23,683 nt of DNA from SIG710 sp045651985 (lineage in GTDB: Bacteria; Bacillota; Clostridia; Oscillospirales; CAG-272), in the NCBI GenBank assembly GCA_045651985.1, contig JAZRTK010000042.1:1-23683 (forward strand). Direction: 5' to 3'. Made by a program: the position numbers and the translations under genes. The notes under the pieces were generated by a model that did not search any database, was not told the origin of the DNA, and worked only from the letters and a program-made list of their open reading frames with translations. Shown in pieces: positions 15,011-22,083 of this stretch (position 1 is the first letter of the stretch; each line of letters begins with the position of its first letter).

Positions 15011-15164
15011 GAATAATGTCGGAGTGTTGGTTTTGCGCTTTTTGCGTCAAAAAAGTCCCGCGACTTTTGGGGGACGTGATTCAGCCTGATCTTTTGTACG
15101 AGTGACCGTGCAATTCGGTCTTTTCTTTTTAACTTGACCGCGAGCAGCGGAGAATGGAGAACTC
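15011..15164 (+). promoter_or_regulatory. Structured 5' leader with a terminator-like hairpin (possible attenuator)
   Basis: The leader holds AAAAGT-CCCGCG-ACTTTT, which competes with a GTCCC...GGGAC pairing over the same bases (about 15050-15075). Further on, GACCG (15104-15108) pairs with CGGTC (15116-15120), followed by TTTTCTTTTT (15121-15130), an intrinsic-terminator shape although the stem is only 5 bp. A second GACCG at 15136-15140 could capture CGGTC instead. No known riboswitch consensus was recognised. Confidence 0.4.
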
Positions 15165-16277
15165 ATGAATTTCAAGAAAACAGTAAAAGTTGTCGTGTCG
15201 GTGTTGCTGGCTGTGGTTATGTGCTTGCCCGCATCGCTGCCCGTCTGCGCGGCTTCACCCGCGCTGTCTATTGCGGGACCTGCTTCCGTAAAGCCCGATG
15301 AAACCTTTTCGATCACCGTCAGTGTAAATGACAATCCCGGCATCGCGTCGTACAGAATAATCGTTAACTACGATACGTCCAAGCTCGTTCTTGTTGATGC
15401 TGAGGCAACGGGGAAGATGGCAAACAAGAATGTGACCTTCAACATTGATCAGTCAGGCTCTGCCGCAGGTTATAGAGAGGTCGTTGCTTTCTATTACAGC
15501 CCGAATAACACGAATGTGTCCGGCGAGTTTATTAAGGTGACCTTCAGAGTTGTCTCCGGCGTATCCTCGGAAAACGTTGGTATCACAGCCGAAATGGAGG
15601 AGGCCTTTAACCAGAAGTATGAAACTGTTTCGTTTAATTCAGATGCTAAAGCTATCACCATTTCCGCAGGCAGCGGAAACGAGGGATCCTCCGATACGGC
15701 GTCCAAGACTATCGCGCTGAAGAAGAACGCCAAAAACATCAAGTACATAAAGGGATATTCCGACGGTACGTTCAGACCTAACCAGGCGGCTACCAGATAC
15801 GAGGTCGTCGAGGCTTTAGCCAAGGTCTTTGATATCAACGTCACCTCCAAGCCGTCGGGACTTTTGGACGTCGATCCCAAGTATGCGGCTCAGGTGAATC
15901 TCTTTACAACAGCCGGCATTATCCACGGCTTCCCCGACAAGACTTTTGGCGGAACTCAAAATATAAAGCGCTCGGAGTTCTGCAAGATTATTGCCGTTAT
16001 GATGGATCTTAATATCAAGAACCCCAAGAACGGCGGATTCAAAGATGTTTCCGGCTGGGCAAAGGTTTATATTGATGCTTGTGCGGAGGCTGGGCTGGTA
16101 AAGGGCAAGGACGAGGCAAAGAAGCTGTTTGATCCTTCCGCAAACATTACCAGAGCCGAGCTTGCAACGCTGGTAAACCGCATTACAGGAGCTCTTGACA
16201 GCGGAACGAGCTGCAAATATTCCGACGTAAAAAAAGGAACGTGGTATTACGGCTGGGTTGCCGCTGCGGCAGAGTGA
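15165..16277 (+). CDS. Secreted cohesin-like domain protein with SLH cell-wall anchor
   Basis: A 370-residue surface protein. Signal peptide: MNFKKTVK, a hydrophobic core and a cleavage site near Ala29-Ala30 (VCAAS). Residues about 33-167 read as a cohesin-type beta-sandwich (VKPDETFSITVSVNDNPGI, IIVNYDTSKLVLVDA, GEFIKVTFRV). After a Gly/Ser linker come SLH repeats at about 190-232 (KGYSDGTFRPNQAATRYE), 243-290 (GFPDKTFGG...KRSEF) and 300-345 (FDPSANITRAELATLVNRI), which in known proteins bind pyruvylated secondary cell-wall polymers. The C-terminus, YSDVKKGTWYYGWVAAAAE, begins like another SLH unit and stops early. The layout matches cellulosomal anchoring proteins such as OlpA (one cohesin plus SLH). 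Ribosome site GGAGA (15156-15160). Confidence 0.87.
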   Translation: MNFKKTVKVVVSVLLAVVMCLPASLPVCAASPALSIAGPASVKPDETFSITVSVNDNPGIASYRIIVNYDTSKLVLVDAEATGKMANKNVTFNIDQSGSAAGYREVVAFYYSPNNTNVSGEFIKVTFRVVSGVSSENVGITAEMEEAFNQKYETVSFNSDAKAITISAGSGNEGSSDTASKTIALKKNAKNIKYIKGYSDGTFRPNQAATRYEVVEALAKVFDINVTSKPSGLLDVDPKYAAQVNLFTTAGIIHGFPDKTFGGTQNIKRSEFCKIIAVMMDLNIKNPKNGGFKDVSGWAKVYIDACAEAGLVKGKDEAKKLFDPSANITRAELATLVNRITGALDSGTSCKYSDVKKGTWYYGWVAAAAE

Positions 16278-16322
16278 TCCCCGATCTCAATTTATTTTGC
16301 GATAATAACTACGATCAGACAG

Positions 16323-16497
16323 TGATATAATGGTCTTTGGAAGAATTAAGAGGCTGACAACTATCATTCTTTGCTTGTTCAGCACTTGGCGAGCTGGAAG
16401 CTTCCTTGCGGCTCTGTTGGTCTTCCTAAATACTTTCTCTGCTTTTGCAGAGCAAAACCATAAAAGAGGGATCGCTTTGGCGGTCCCTCTTGTTTTA
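16323..16497 (+). ncRNA. Candidate structured small RNA (extended -10 promoter to terminator)
   Basis: An extended -10 element TGATATAAT (16323-16331) would start transcription near 16338. The following 160 bases fold into GGAAGA (16339-16344) / TCTTCC (16421-16426), enclosing GCTGACAA (16353-16360) / TTGTTCAGC (16375-16383) and the palindrome GGAAGCTTCC (16396-16405); then CTCTGC-TTTT-GCAGAG (16437-16452); then a terminator with a 12-bp stem (16464-16475 with 16480-16491) and GTTTT. No known RNA family (6S, SRP, RNase P, tmRNA, riboswitch) was recognised. No clear -35 is present. Confidence 0.45.
16464..16497 (+). terminator. Intrinsic terminator of the candidate small RNA
   Basis: AAGAGGGATCGC (16464-16475) pairs with GCGGTCCCTCTT (16480-16491, one G-T pair), loop TTTG, followed by GTTTTATG. 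It could alternatively end the cohesin-SLH transcript, 190 bases upstream. Confidence 0.8.
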
Positions 16498-16602
16498 TGC
16501 GGAGACTGAAGGTACGCTTTGTCTCAAAATGGAAAAAAACGGCGAATAATGAAGAAAAAAAGGACAAAATTAAATAAAAATAAGAAAAATTAAAAAAATC
16601 TA

Positions 16603-16631
16603 TATACATTTAGGAACAGTTGTGATATAAT
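16603..16631 (+). promoter_or_regulatory. Promoter of rlmB and the downstream large gene
   Basis: TATACA (16603-16608, 4 of 6 to consensus) and TATAAT (16626-16631) with a 17-base spacer, plus a TG two bases before the -10 (extended -10). The GTGATATAATG string is nearly identical to that of the candidate small RNA 300 bases upstream. Confidence 0.7.
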
Positions 16632-16678
16632 GAGATATAAGTATAACTATCATTATATAAAAATGCAGGTTTTGAAAT

Positions 16679-17551
16679 ATGGCATACGAAAACAAGAGAG
16701 GCAACAGAGGAAACCGTTCCTTTGACGGATCTCGTGACGGATACAAAAAAAGACGAGACGACCGTCCTCGCAGAGAAGATGGCAACGACCGTTTTGGAGC
16801 TGACGGTGAAACGGGCAACGGAGCGGTTATCGGCAGAAACGCTGTAAGAGAACTTCTCAAATCGGGCAGGACTATCGACAAGCTACTGGTTCGCCGCGGC
16901 GACAGGGAAGGCTCTATCGTGGTGCTTGTGGCGGAAGCGGTCGATCGCGGAATTCCCGTAGTGGAGGTGGACAAGTCCAAGCTGGACGCCATTTCGGGTT
17001 TTGCACCTCATCAGGGCGTGGTCGCTCTTGCCTCTGAAAAGGAATACTGTGAGGTCGAGGATATTCTCGCCATAGCACAGGAGCGCGGCGAGAAGCCCAT
17101 AATAGTTATTGCAGACGGCATCACCGATCCCTATAATTTGGGAGCTCTGATCCGTTGCGCCGAGGGCGTTGGCGCTCACGGTCTTATAATCCCCAAAAGA
17201 CGCGCAAGCGGCCTGACCCCCTTGGTTTCCAAGGCGTCGGCAGGTGCTATTGAGCATCTGGCTATTGCCAAGGTGGCAAACATCGCGTCTACCATTGAAA
17301 GTCTCAAGAAAAAAGGCATCTGGACTTTTGCCGCAGAAGCCGGCGGAGATGCCTATTACGATACGGATATGAGCGTCCCCTGTGCGCTGGTATTTGGCAG
17401 CGAGGGTGAGGGCGTTTCGCGCCTCGTCAAAGAAAAGTGCGATTATATCGTGTCCATTCCTATGTACGGAAACGTCAATTCCTTTAACGTTTCCACCGCC
17501 GCCGCTGTTGTTTTGGCTGAGGTCTCAAAACAGCACAGGGCAGGCAAGTGA
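16679..17551 (+). CDS. rlmB: 23S rRNA 2'-O-ribose methyltransferase of the RlmB/TrmH (SpoU) family
   Basis: A SPOUT-class methyltransferase that would methylate the ribose of a guanosine in 23S rRNA. The 290-residue product has an Arg/Gly/Asp-rich, probably disordered N-terminus (1-45, RGNRGNRSFDGSRDGYKKRR), the SpoU substrate-binding domain (about 48-125; GAVIGRNAVRELL, FAPHQGVVAL) and the knotted SAM domain (130-285) with motif 1 DGITDPYNLGALIRCAEGVG, motif 2 FGSEGEGVS and motif 3 IPMYGNVNSFNVSTAAAV. The extension is basic and may bind RNA. The ribosome site GCAGG (16665-16669) is weak. It is followed after 44 bases by the large membrane protein gene, likely on one transcript. Confidence 0.92.
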   Translation: MAYENKRGNRGNRSFDGSRDGYKKRRDDRPRREDGNDRFGADGETGNGAVIGRNAVRELLKSGRTIDKLLVRRGDREGSIVVLVAEAVDRGIPVVEVDKSKLDAISGFAPHQGVVALASEKEYCEVEDILAIAQERGEKPIIVIADGITDPYNLGALIRCAEGVGAHGLIIPKRRASGLTPLVSKASAGAIEHLAIAKVANIASTIESLKKKGIWTFAAEAGGDAYYDTDMSVPCALVFGSEGEGVSRLVKEKCDYIVSIPMYGNVNSFNVSTAAAVVLAEVSKQHRAGK

Positions 17552-17595
17552 TCGACGAAAAACAGTAAAAAGTATGACAAGGAGAAACACAGAGT

Positions 17596-20556
17596 ATGGC
17601 TGATATTGAAAGAGATAAGAGCGAAGATCTGTCTGTTGAAGAGCTTGTTAGTAAACTGAAAAATAATATAAATTCGGACGATGCCCCCTCCGAGGAGGAC
17701 GCAAAGAAAAAGCAGGAGTCAATGAAGAAAAATCATGACGATGGAGGAGACATTGCCTCCATGCTCAAGCGTTTCCTTCCCGAGGAGCCCGCAGACGACG
17801 AATTTGAACTTGAGGAGACTGCCGAGGAAATAGATGACGAGGAGTTCGAGCTTGAAGCGGAGGACGCTTCTGACGAGCCCGCTGCGCCTCAGGAGATCTA
17901 CGAGCAGCTTGAGCTTGATACGGAGTTCGACTCCGTTGAAACAGAGGAGACCGGTGGGGAAGACCTTGCAGACGAAGAAGATTTCGAATTTGCAGAAGAG
18001 GATACTTCTCTTGACGGGGAGGACTCCGAATTTGAGTTCAGCGTTCCCGATATAGACGATATTCCCGAACAGACGCTGGGGGCAAACTCGCTTCTTGCGG
18101 GATTTGCTTCTGTTCTTGAGGAGACATATTCTCCGGAGGAGAGCCAGCTTATAGCTGCGGCGGTCCTTGAAGCAAACGGAATAGATGCGCACACGGGAGA
18201 ACCCATTCAGGCGCCACAGGAAGTTGCAGACGAAGCTGAATTTGCAGAGGACGACCTTGAGGAGCTTCCCGAATTTGAAGGTCTGATGCGTGAAAATCTC
18301 TCTGACTTTGAGGAAATTACACCTCCCGATGTTGCCGGGTTTGACGCGGAGGAGACCTTTGTTTCCGACATTAGAGCCGATGACGCGGAGACGGCGGCAG
18401 ACCTGTTTGATATTCCCGAAGAGGAGCTTCCCGCAATGCTTGAAGAAGAGGACGAAGCAGTCCTTGCCGAGCAGGAGGCGGCCCCGTCTCAGCTTTATAC
18501 ATTTGACACTCCCGTCGTTCCTGCTCCCGAGGAAGAATATTATGCGGACGACGAGTCAAAGAATCCCCTTGCCTTTGATATGGACGACGAGGGGCCCGCA
18601 GTTCCCGATGAATCCGCGTTTGACGGTGTCGACAACGCAGAGGATATCGAGGCGCGCATGATGGTTGAAAACAAGTTCTCCGAGCTCAGCGAGGACGAGC
18701 TTAATCTTATGGTTGCTCTCGGTTACGAGAACCAGATCGCCGATGAGGACAGCATCAAGAAGGCTGACGAGATCGCAGAGAAGAATAATTCCGAGATCGT
18801 TGACCCCATTGACGTTGACAATTCATTTGCCTTTGACGGCGTGGAGCTTTCCTCCTCCGATCAGTTCCGTGCGGTGAGGAACAGATACAAACAGGAACAC
18901 AAGGTAATGAAGTTCCGCCTTTGGGGAACTCTTATCATTACATTGGCCCTGCTGTTCTTTGAAACCTTTACGGCCCTGGCTGACGCGGGCGTGGTAGCGC
19001 CTTTGGGCGGTGCATTGAATATTAACAGGTATCCCGTTGTAAATATCATGATCTCCCTCCAGCTGGTCGTTCTTGCCTGCGCTCTTTCCTGGCATAGATT
19101 GCTTGTTGGGCTTAAGGACGCCGTAGTCTTCCGTCCGTCGCCTATTTCGGTGACCTCGGTAGCTATCCTTTGCTCGGTCATCTATGACGTTATAATGGCC
19201 ATTATAGCTCCCGGTCTGGGTCTTCGCACCTATAACCTGACCGCTGCAGTATTCTTGCTCGGTCTGGTGGTCAGCGACTACCTGAATCTTTCAAGAGAGA
19301 TAAGAGCTTTCAATACACTTTCGACCAGAAAGCCCAAGTTCGCTCTTGCCAATTTCACCGATTCGAATCTGTACGGCAACGACGCATACGGCTACGAAAA
19401 GAACTTTGAAGTTCAGAACGTTGAGTTCATCGAGAACTACTTCAGAAGAACCAACGTAAGCACCTTCAGCAGCCGCCTGCTCAACCTTATTATCTTCCCC
19501 TTTGTTGCGCTGTCCGTTATCCTCGGAATCGTTTCCTATATGTCAAACGGCGTGGCAGTTACCGCATTTAACATTTCGATCCTTACCGTTATGGTAGGAA
19601 TGCCTCTCTCGGCTGTCTTTATCCTCTGCTATCCTATATTTGCGGCGGTCAAGCGATTGTTCAAGAAGGATGCGACCATTATCGGCGACCCCTCCGTTGA
19701 GGAATATTCCGACGCTACGTCGGTGATCTTCCGCGACAAGGACGTCTTCCCCATGGCGGCGACCATTATGAGAGGTATCAAGCTCTACGACAACGAGGAC
19801 GTTTCCATTTACTACGTACTTAGCAATCTTACAAAGTTCTACTCAAGAGTCGGTGGACCTTTGAAAGAGATTCTGGCGCAGACTACCTCCGAACTTCCCG
19901 AAGAGGGCTGTTGTGAGCTTTTGCGTGTGGAAGAGGACGGCGTTGAGGCTGTTATTGACGGCAGCATCAATATTCTCGCAGGTCAGAAGACCTTTATGGA
20001 GAGAAACGGAATCTTCGTTGACAACGATCCCGATGACATAAGAATGTCAAGCGAGGGCGTTTCGGCACTGTTCGTGGTGCTTGACGGCAAGCTTTGCGCC
20101 AAGCTCTATGTTCAGTACGATATCGACCATTCCTTTGAGGATATTATCAACGCTCTTGCTTCCGAGAACGTTGACACCTATATCAAGACGGCAGATCCCT
20201 GCATTGATGACGCGCTTCTTGCATCCAAGCTGAGGATCTCACGTTTCCCCGCAAGAGTCATCAAGAGAAGCACGGACGAGCTTCCCGACAGAGTTGTGGA
20301 AAGCGCGGACAGCGGTATCATCTCCAGAAATACGCTGGACGGTATTGCCGATGCAGTTGTGCTTTGCAACAGAATAAAGAGAGTCAGAAAGACTTCCCGC
20401 AGCGTTTGCGCGGTCTCCGCGATCATAGGAATTCTCGTAATGGTATTTTTGGCGCTGTTCAGCTCCACTCCCGACATTCTGTCGATCTATACCGTGCTCT
20501 ACCAGATCTTCTGGCTGATACCCATGGTACTTTTTACAAAACTGTTTATAAAATAA
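17596..20556 (+). CDS. Large membrane protein: acidic N-terminal tail plus degenerate P-type (P1B-like) ATPase core
   Basis: A 986-residue protein. Residues 1-430 are extremely acidic and mostly low complexity, with possible small helical units at 166-205 and 355-395. Residues 441-986 follow the order of a P1B metal ATPase: membrane segments at about 443-464, 479-499, 517-540, 546-564, a short loop (565-627) where the actuator domain should be, segments 628-650 and 658-684, a cytosolic P/N-like domain (690-930), and segments 936-958 and 965-985. The catalytic features are lost: no TGE; CPC of segment 6 reads GMP (668-670); DKTGT reads RDKDVF (713-718); HP reads GP (754-755); TGDN reads TADP (865-868); no GDGxND. 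Fold homology is inferred by eye; transport activity is unlikely. Co-transcribed with rlmB. Confidence 0.8.
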   Translation: MADIERDKSEDLSVEELVSKLKNNINSDDAPSEEDAKKKQESMKKNHDDGGDIASMLKRFLPEEPADDEFELEETAEEIDDEEFELEAEDASDEPAAPQEIYEQLELDTEFDSVETEETGGEDLADEEDFEFAEEDTSLDGEDSEFEFSVPDIDDIPEQTLGANSLLAGFASVLEETYSPEESQLIAAAVLEANGIDAHTGEPIQAPQEVADEAEFAEDDLEELPEFEGLMRENLSDFEEITPPDVAGFDAEETFVSDIRADDAETAADLFDIPEEELPAMLEEEDEAVLAEQEAAPSQLYTFDTPVVPAPEEEYYADDESKNPLAFDMDDEGPAVPDESAFDGVDNAEDIEARMMVENKFSELSEDELNLMVALGYENQIADEDSIKKADEIAEKNNSEIVDPIDVDNSFAFDGVELSSSDQFRAVRNRYKQEHKVMKFRLWGTLIITLALLFFETFTALADAGVVAPLGGALNINRYPVVNIMISLQLVVLACALSWHRLLVGLKDAVVFRPSPISVTSVAILCSVIYDVIMAIIAPGLGLRTYNLTAAVFLLGLVVSDYLNLSREIRAFNTLSTRKPKFALANFTDSNLYGNDAYGYEKNFEVQNVEFIENYFRRTNVSTFSSRLLNLIIFPFVALSVILGIVSYMSNGVAVTAFNISILTVMVGMPLSAVFILCYPIFAAVKRLFKKDATIIGDPSVEEYSDATSVIFRDKDVFPMAATIMRGIKLYDNEDVSIYYVLSNLTKFYSRVGGPLKEILAQTTSELPEEGCCELLRVEEDGVEAVIDGSINILAGQKTFMERNGIFVDNDPDDIRMSSEGVSALFVVLDGKLCAKLYVQYDIDHSFEDIINALASENVDTYIKTADPCIDDALLASKLRISRFPARVIKRSTDELPDRVVESADSGIISRNTLDGIADAVVLCNRIKRVRKTSRSVCAVSAIIGILVMVFLALFSSTPDILSIYTVLYQIFWLIPMVLFTKLFIK

Positions 20557-20563
20557 CCTGTTC

Positions 20564-20594
20564 AAAACGGCGGTCAAAGACCGCCGTTTTATTT
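20564..20594 (+). terminator. Terminator after the pseudo P-type ATPase gene
   Basis: Perfect 12-bp stem AAAACGGCGGTC (20564-20575) with GACCGCCGTTTT (20579-20590), AAA loop, followed by ATTTT. It separates this gene from the MinD-like gene, which has its own promoter. Confidence 0.93.
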
Positions 20595-20650
20595 TGCTTT
20601 ACCCTCGCACAATGTATAAATTTTTGTAATGATTTTTGGCAAAATGTTCA

Positions 20651-20679
20651 TTGACAAAGCTGCGGTTTTGTAGTATAAT
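20651..20679 (+). promoter_or_regulatory. Consensus promoter of the MinD-like gene
   Basis: Perfect TTGACA (20651-20656) and perfect TATAAT (20674-20679) with a 17-base spacer; start point near 20686, leader about 63 bases. Confidence 0.92.
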
Positions 20680-20738
20680 TTACCTGTATAACCGTTTGCT
20701 TTTGCGGAACGGGCGAAAACTCCAAAAGGGAAGGCGGC

Positions 20739-20762
20739 ATGTGGCAAAATGGCGGCAGATAA
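20739..20762 (+). CDS. Possible 7-codon leader ORF overlapping the MinD-like start
   Basis: ATG 20739 begins MWQNGGR and stops at 20760-20762, out of frame with and overlapping the first codons of the MinD-like gene. The best ribosome site, GGGAAGG (20728-20734), is 4 bases from this ATG but 14 from the next gene's ATG. It may be a coupling peptide or chance. Confidence 0.3.
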   Translation: MWQNGGR

Positions 20763-21555
20763 ATGCAAGACAGTGCTTGTAACGTCCTGTAAGGGCGGGG
20801 TCGGCAAATCTACGGCTGTTGCCAATATTGCTATGTCCTTGGCGAAGCGAGGCAAAAAAGTCCTTGCCGTTGACTGCGATTTTTCAAACCGCTCTCTTGA
20901 CCTTATTTTCGGTTGCGAGAATTCGGTTTTGTACGACATCTGTGATGTCCTTCTGGGCAGAGTTGATGTGGAACGCGCAATTATAAAGGACGAACGGTCG
21001 GAAAATTTGTTTTTCTGTCCCGCCCCCCTCGAAACCGACGAGGATTTCAAGCCCGAAGCGTTAAAAGAAGCGCTGGATGCGGCAGCAGAGGCGCTGGAGC
21101 TTGATTTTATTTTGATCGATACTCCCGGCGGCGCAGGCAAGCCCTTGGAGCTTGCGGCAGGAGCGGCACAAAGCGCGCTTATCGTCGTTTCCCACCAGCC
21201 CACGGCTGCAAGAGCTGCGGAAAAGTCGGGGATTTTGCTTGATAGATACGGAGTTGAGGATCAGAGACTCATTATCAACAGCTTTGATTACGACGCAGTG
21301 GAATCCAGCAAGAGAACGGGTGTAAACGAGCTGATCGACCGAACGGGAACGCAGATAATCGGCATAATCCCCCAGGAATACGAGCTTTCCTTGGCTCAGG
21401 AAAAGGGAATACTTGCATGCCAGGTCAAAACACCGAACATGAAACGTGTTGTAAAGGCGTTCGACAACATAGCTGCCCGACTTTGCGGTGAGACAGTCCC
21501 GCTTTTGGGAAAGGTCTGCAAGGCAAAGAAGAGAAGGGTAATGCTTGAAAGCTGA
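20749..21555 (+). CDS. MinD/ParA-family ATPase (orphan)
   Basis: A 268-residue P-loop ATPase of the SIMIBI class. The deviant Walker A is SCKGGVGKST (signature Lys15 and Lys20), followed by AVDCDFSNRSLDLIFG (switch region), LIDTPGG (Walker B-like, about 122-128) and the IINSFDYD and GIIPQEYELSLAQEKG blocks of MinD-type proteins. No MinC, MinE or flagellar gene is present, so a true MinD or FlhG role is not shown. The C-terminus ends in a basic KVCKAKKRRVMLES that could favour membrane contact but is not the classic amphipathic helix. ATG 20749 is the only in-frame start near the promoter, and its ribosome site is unusually distant. A methylglyoxal-synthase homologue follows after 62 bases. 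Confidence 0.88.
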   Translation: MAADKCKTVLVTSCKGGVGKSTAVANIAMSLAKRGKKVLAVDCDFSNRSLDLIFGCENSVLYDICDVLLGRVDVERAIIKDERSENLFFCPAPLETDEDFKPEALKEALDAAAEALELDFILIDTPGGAGKPLELAAGAAQSALIVVSHQPTAARAAEKSGILLDRYGVEDQRLIINSFDYDAVESSKRTGVNELIDRTGTQIIGIIPQEYELSLAQEKGILACQVKTPNMKRVVKAFDNIAARLCGETVPLLGKVCKAKKRRVMLES

Positions 21556-21617
21556 CGATGAGGCTGCTGCATAGGGCGGCAACCTGAAACCGAATATACG
21601 AGAAAGGGTTTGATAAA

Positions 21618-22043
21618 ATGCAAATTGCAATAATCGCACACGACACAAAAAAGGAGCTCATGACACAGTTTTGTATCGCATATTGCGGCATACTTTCAAA
21701 GCATAATTTGTGCGCCACGAGCATAACTGCAAAGTATATATCGGAGGCTACGGGCCTTGAGATCGAGCGTCTTATGACGGGCGACCATGGCGGCGAACAG
21801 CAGATCGCTTCCAGAATTGCATACGACGAGATCGATATTCTGCTCAATTTCAGAGGAACGAACCCCGACAGTGCTTACGATATGCAGGGACTTGATCTTA
21901 TCAACATGTGCGACCGTCACAACGTCCCCGTTGCGACTAATATCGCTACCGCCGAGGTGCTTATTACCGCCCTTGAGCGCGGCGATCTTGACTGGCGTGA
22001 TATCGTTAACCCCAAATCCTCATATAACCAAAGCAAAAAATAA
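21618..22043 (+). CDS. Methylglyoxal synthase homologue with a degenerate active site
   Basis: A 141-residue protein whose length and whole sequence match methylglyoxal synthase (MgsA), which makes methylglyoxal from DHAP. MQIAIIAHDTKKELM, LEIERLMTGDHGGEQQIASRIA and VPVATNIATAEVLI align without gaps. His8 is kept, but other key positions are changed: the catalytic Asp of GGDQQ is Glu60; Asp of the DPL motif is Gly80; the substrate His is Tyr87; the following Asp is Gln90; and the phosphate loop TGTTG is TSITA (34-38). It may be inactive, act on another ligand, or be a regulator. Ribosome site AGAAAGGG precedes ATG 21618. Probably in one transcript with the MinD-like gene. Confidence 0.85.
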   Translation: MQIAIIAHDTKKELMTQFCIAYCGILSKHNLCATSITAKYISEATGLEIERLMTGDHGGEQQIASRIAYDEIDILLNFRGTNPDSAYDMQGLDLINMCDRHNVPVATNIATAEVLITALERGDLDWRDIVNPKSSYNQSKK

Positions 22044-22050
22044 AAAACTG

Positions 22051-22079
22051 TTGACAAAACGCACCACATGGTATAAAAT
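22051..22079 (+). promoter_or_regulatory. Promoter of the thrS T-box transcript
   Basis: Perfect TTGACA (22051-22056) and TAAAAT (22074-22079) with a 17-base spacer (the overlapping TATAAA would give 15). It follows the upstream stop codon by 8 bases. Confidence 0.82.
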
Positions 22080-22083
22080 ATAA

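Larger units (their letters stand above)
14688..15164. other. Intergenic region with promoter and structured leader of the cohesin-SLH gene
   Basis: About 480 bases without a credible gene, rich in A and T. It contains an inverted repeat GTAATT (14915-14920) / AATTAC (14925-14930) about 45 bases before the promoter, the promoter itself, and a 154-base leader with hairpins. No sigma-F or sigma-G type promoter was convincing for the divergent M23 gene. Confidence 0.6.
16278..16678. other. Intergenic region with a candidate small RNA and the rlmB promoter
   Basis: About 400 bases without a credible gene. The first half (16320-16500) is a chain of hairpins ending in an intrinsic terminator, described separately. 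A further small hairpin GAGAC...GTCTC lies at about 16502-16525. The rest (16530-16620) is almost pure A and T before the rlmB promoter. Confidence 0.65.

Noticed and set aside
16379..16609. 76-residue minus-strand open frame in the small-RNA region
   Set aside because: No ribosome site, AT-driven N-terminus of Phe and Tyr, and it runs through terminator hairpins.
18290..18661. 123-residue plus-strand frame inside the acidic tail
   Set aside because: A frame-shifted reading of GA-rich codons giving Arg/Pro/Leu-rich sequence; no independent support.
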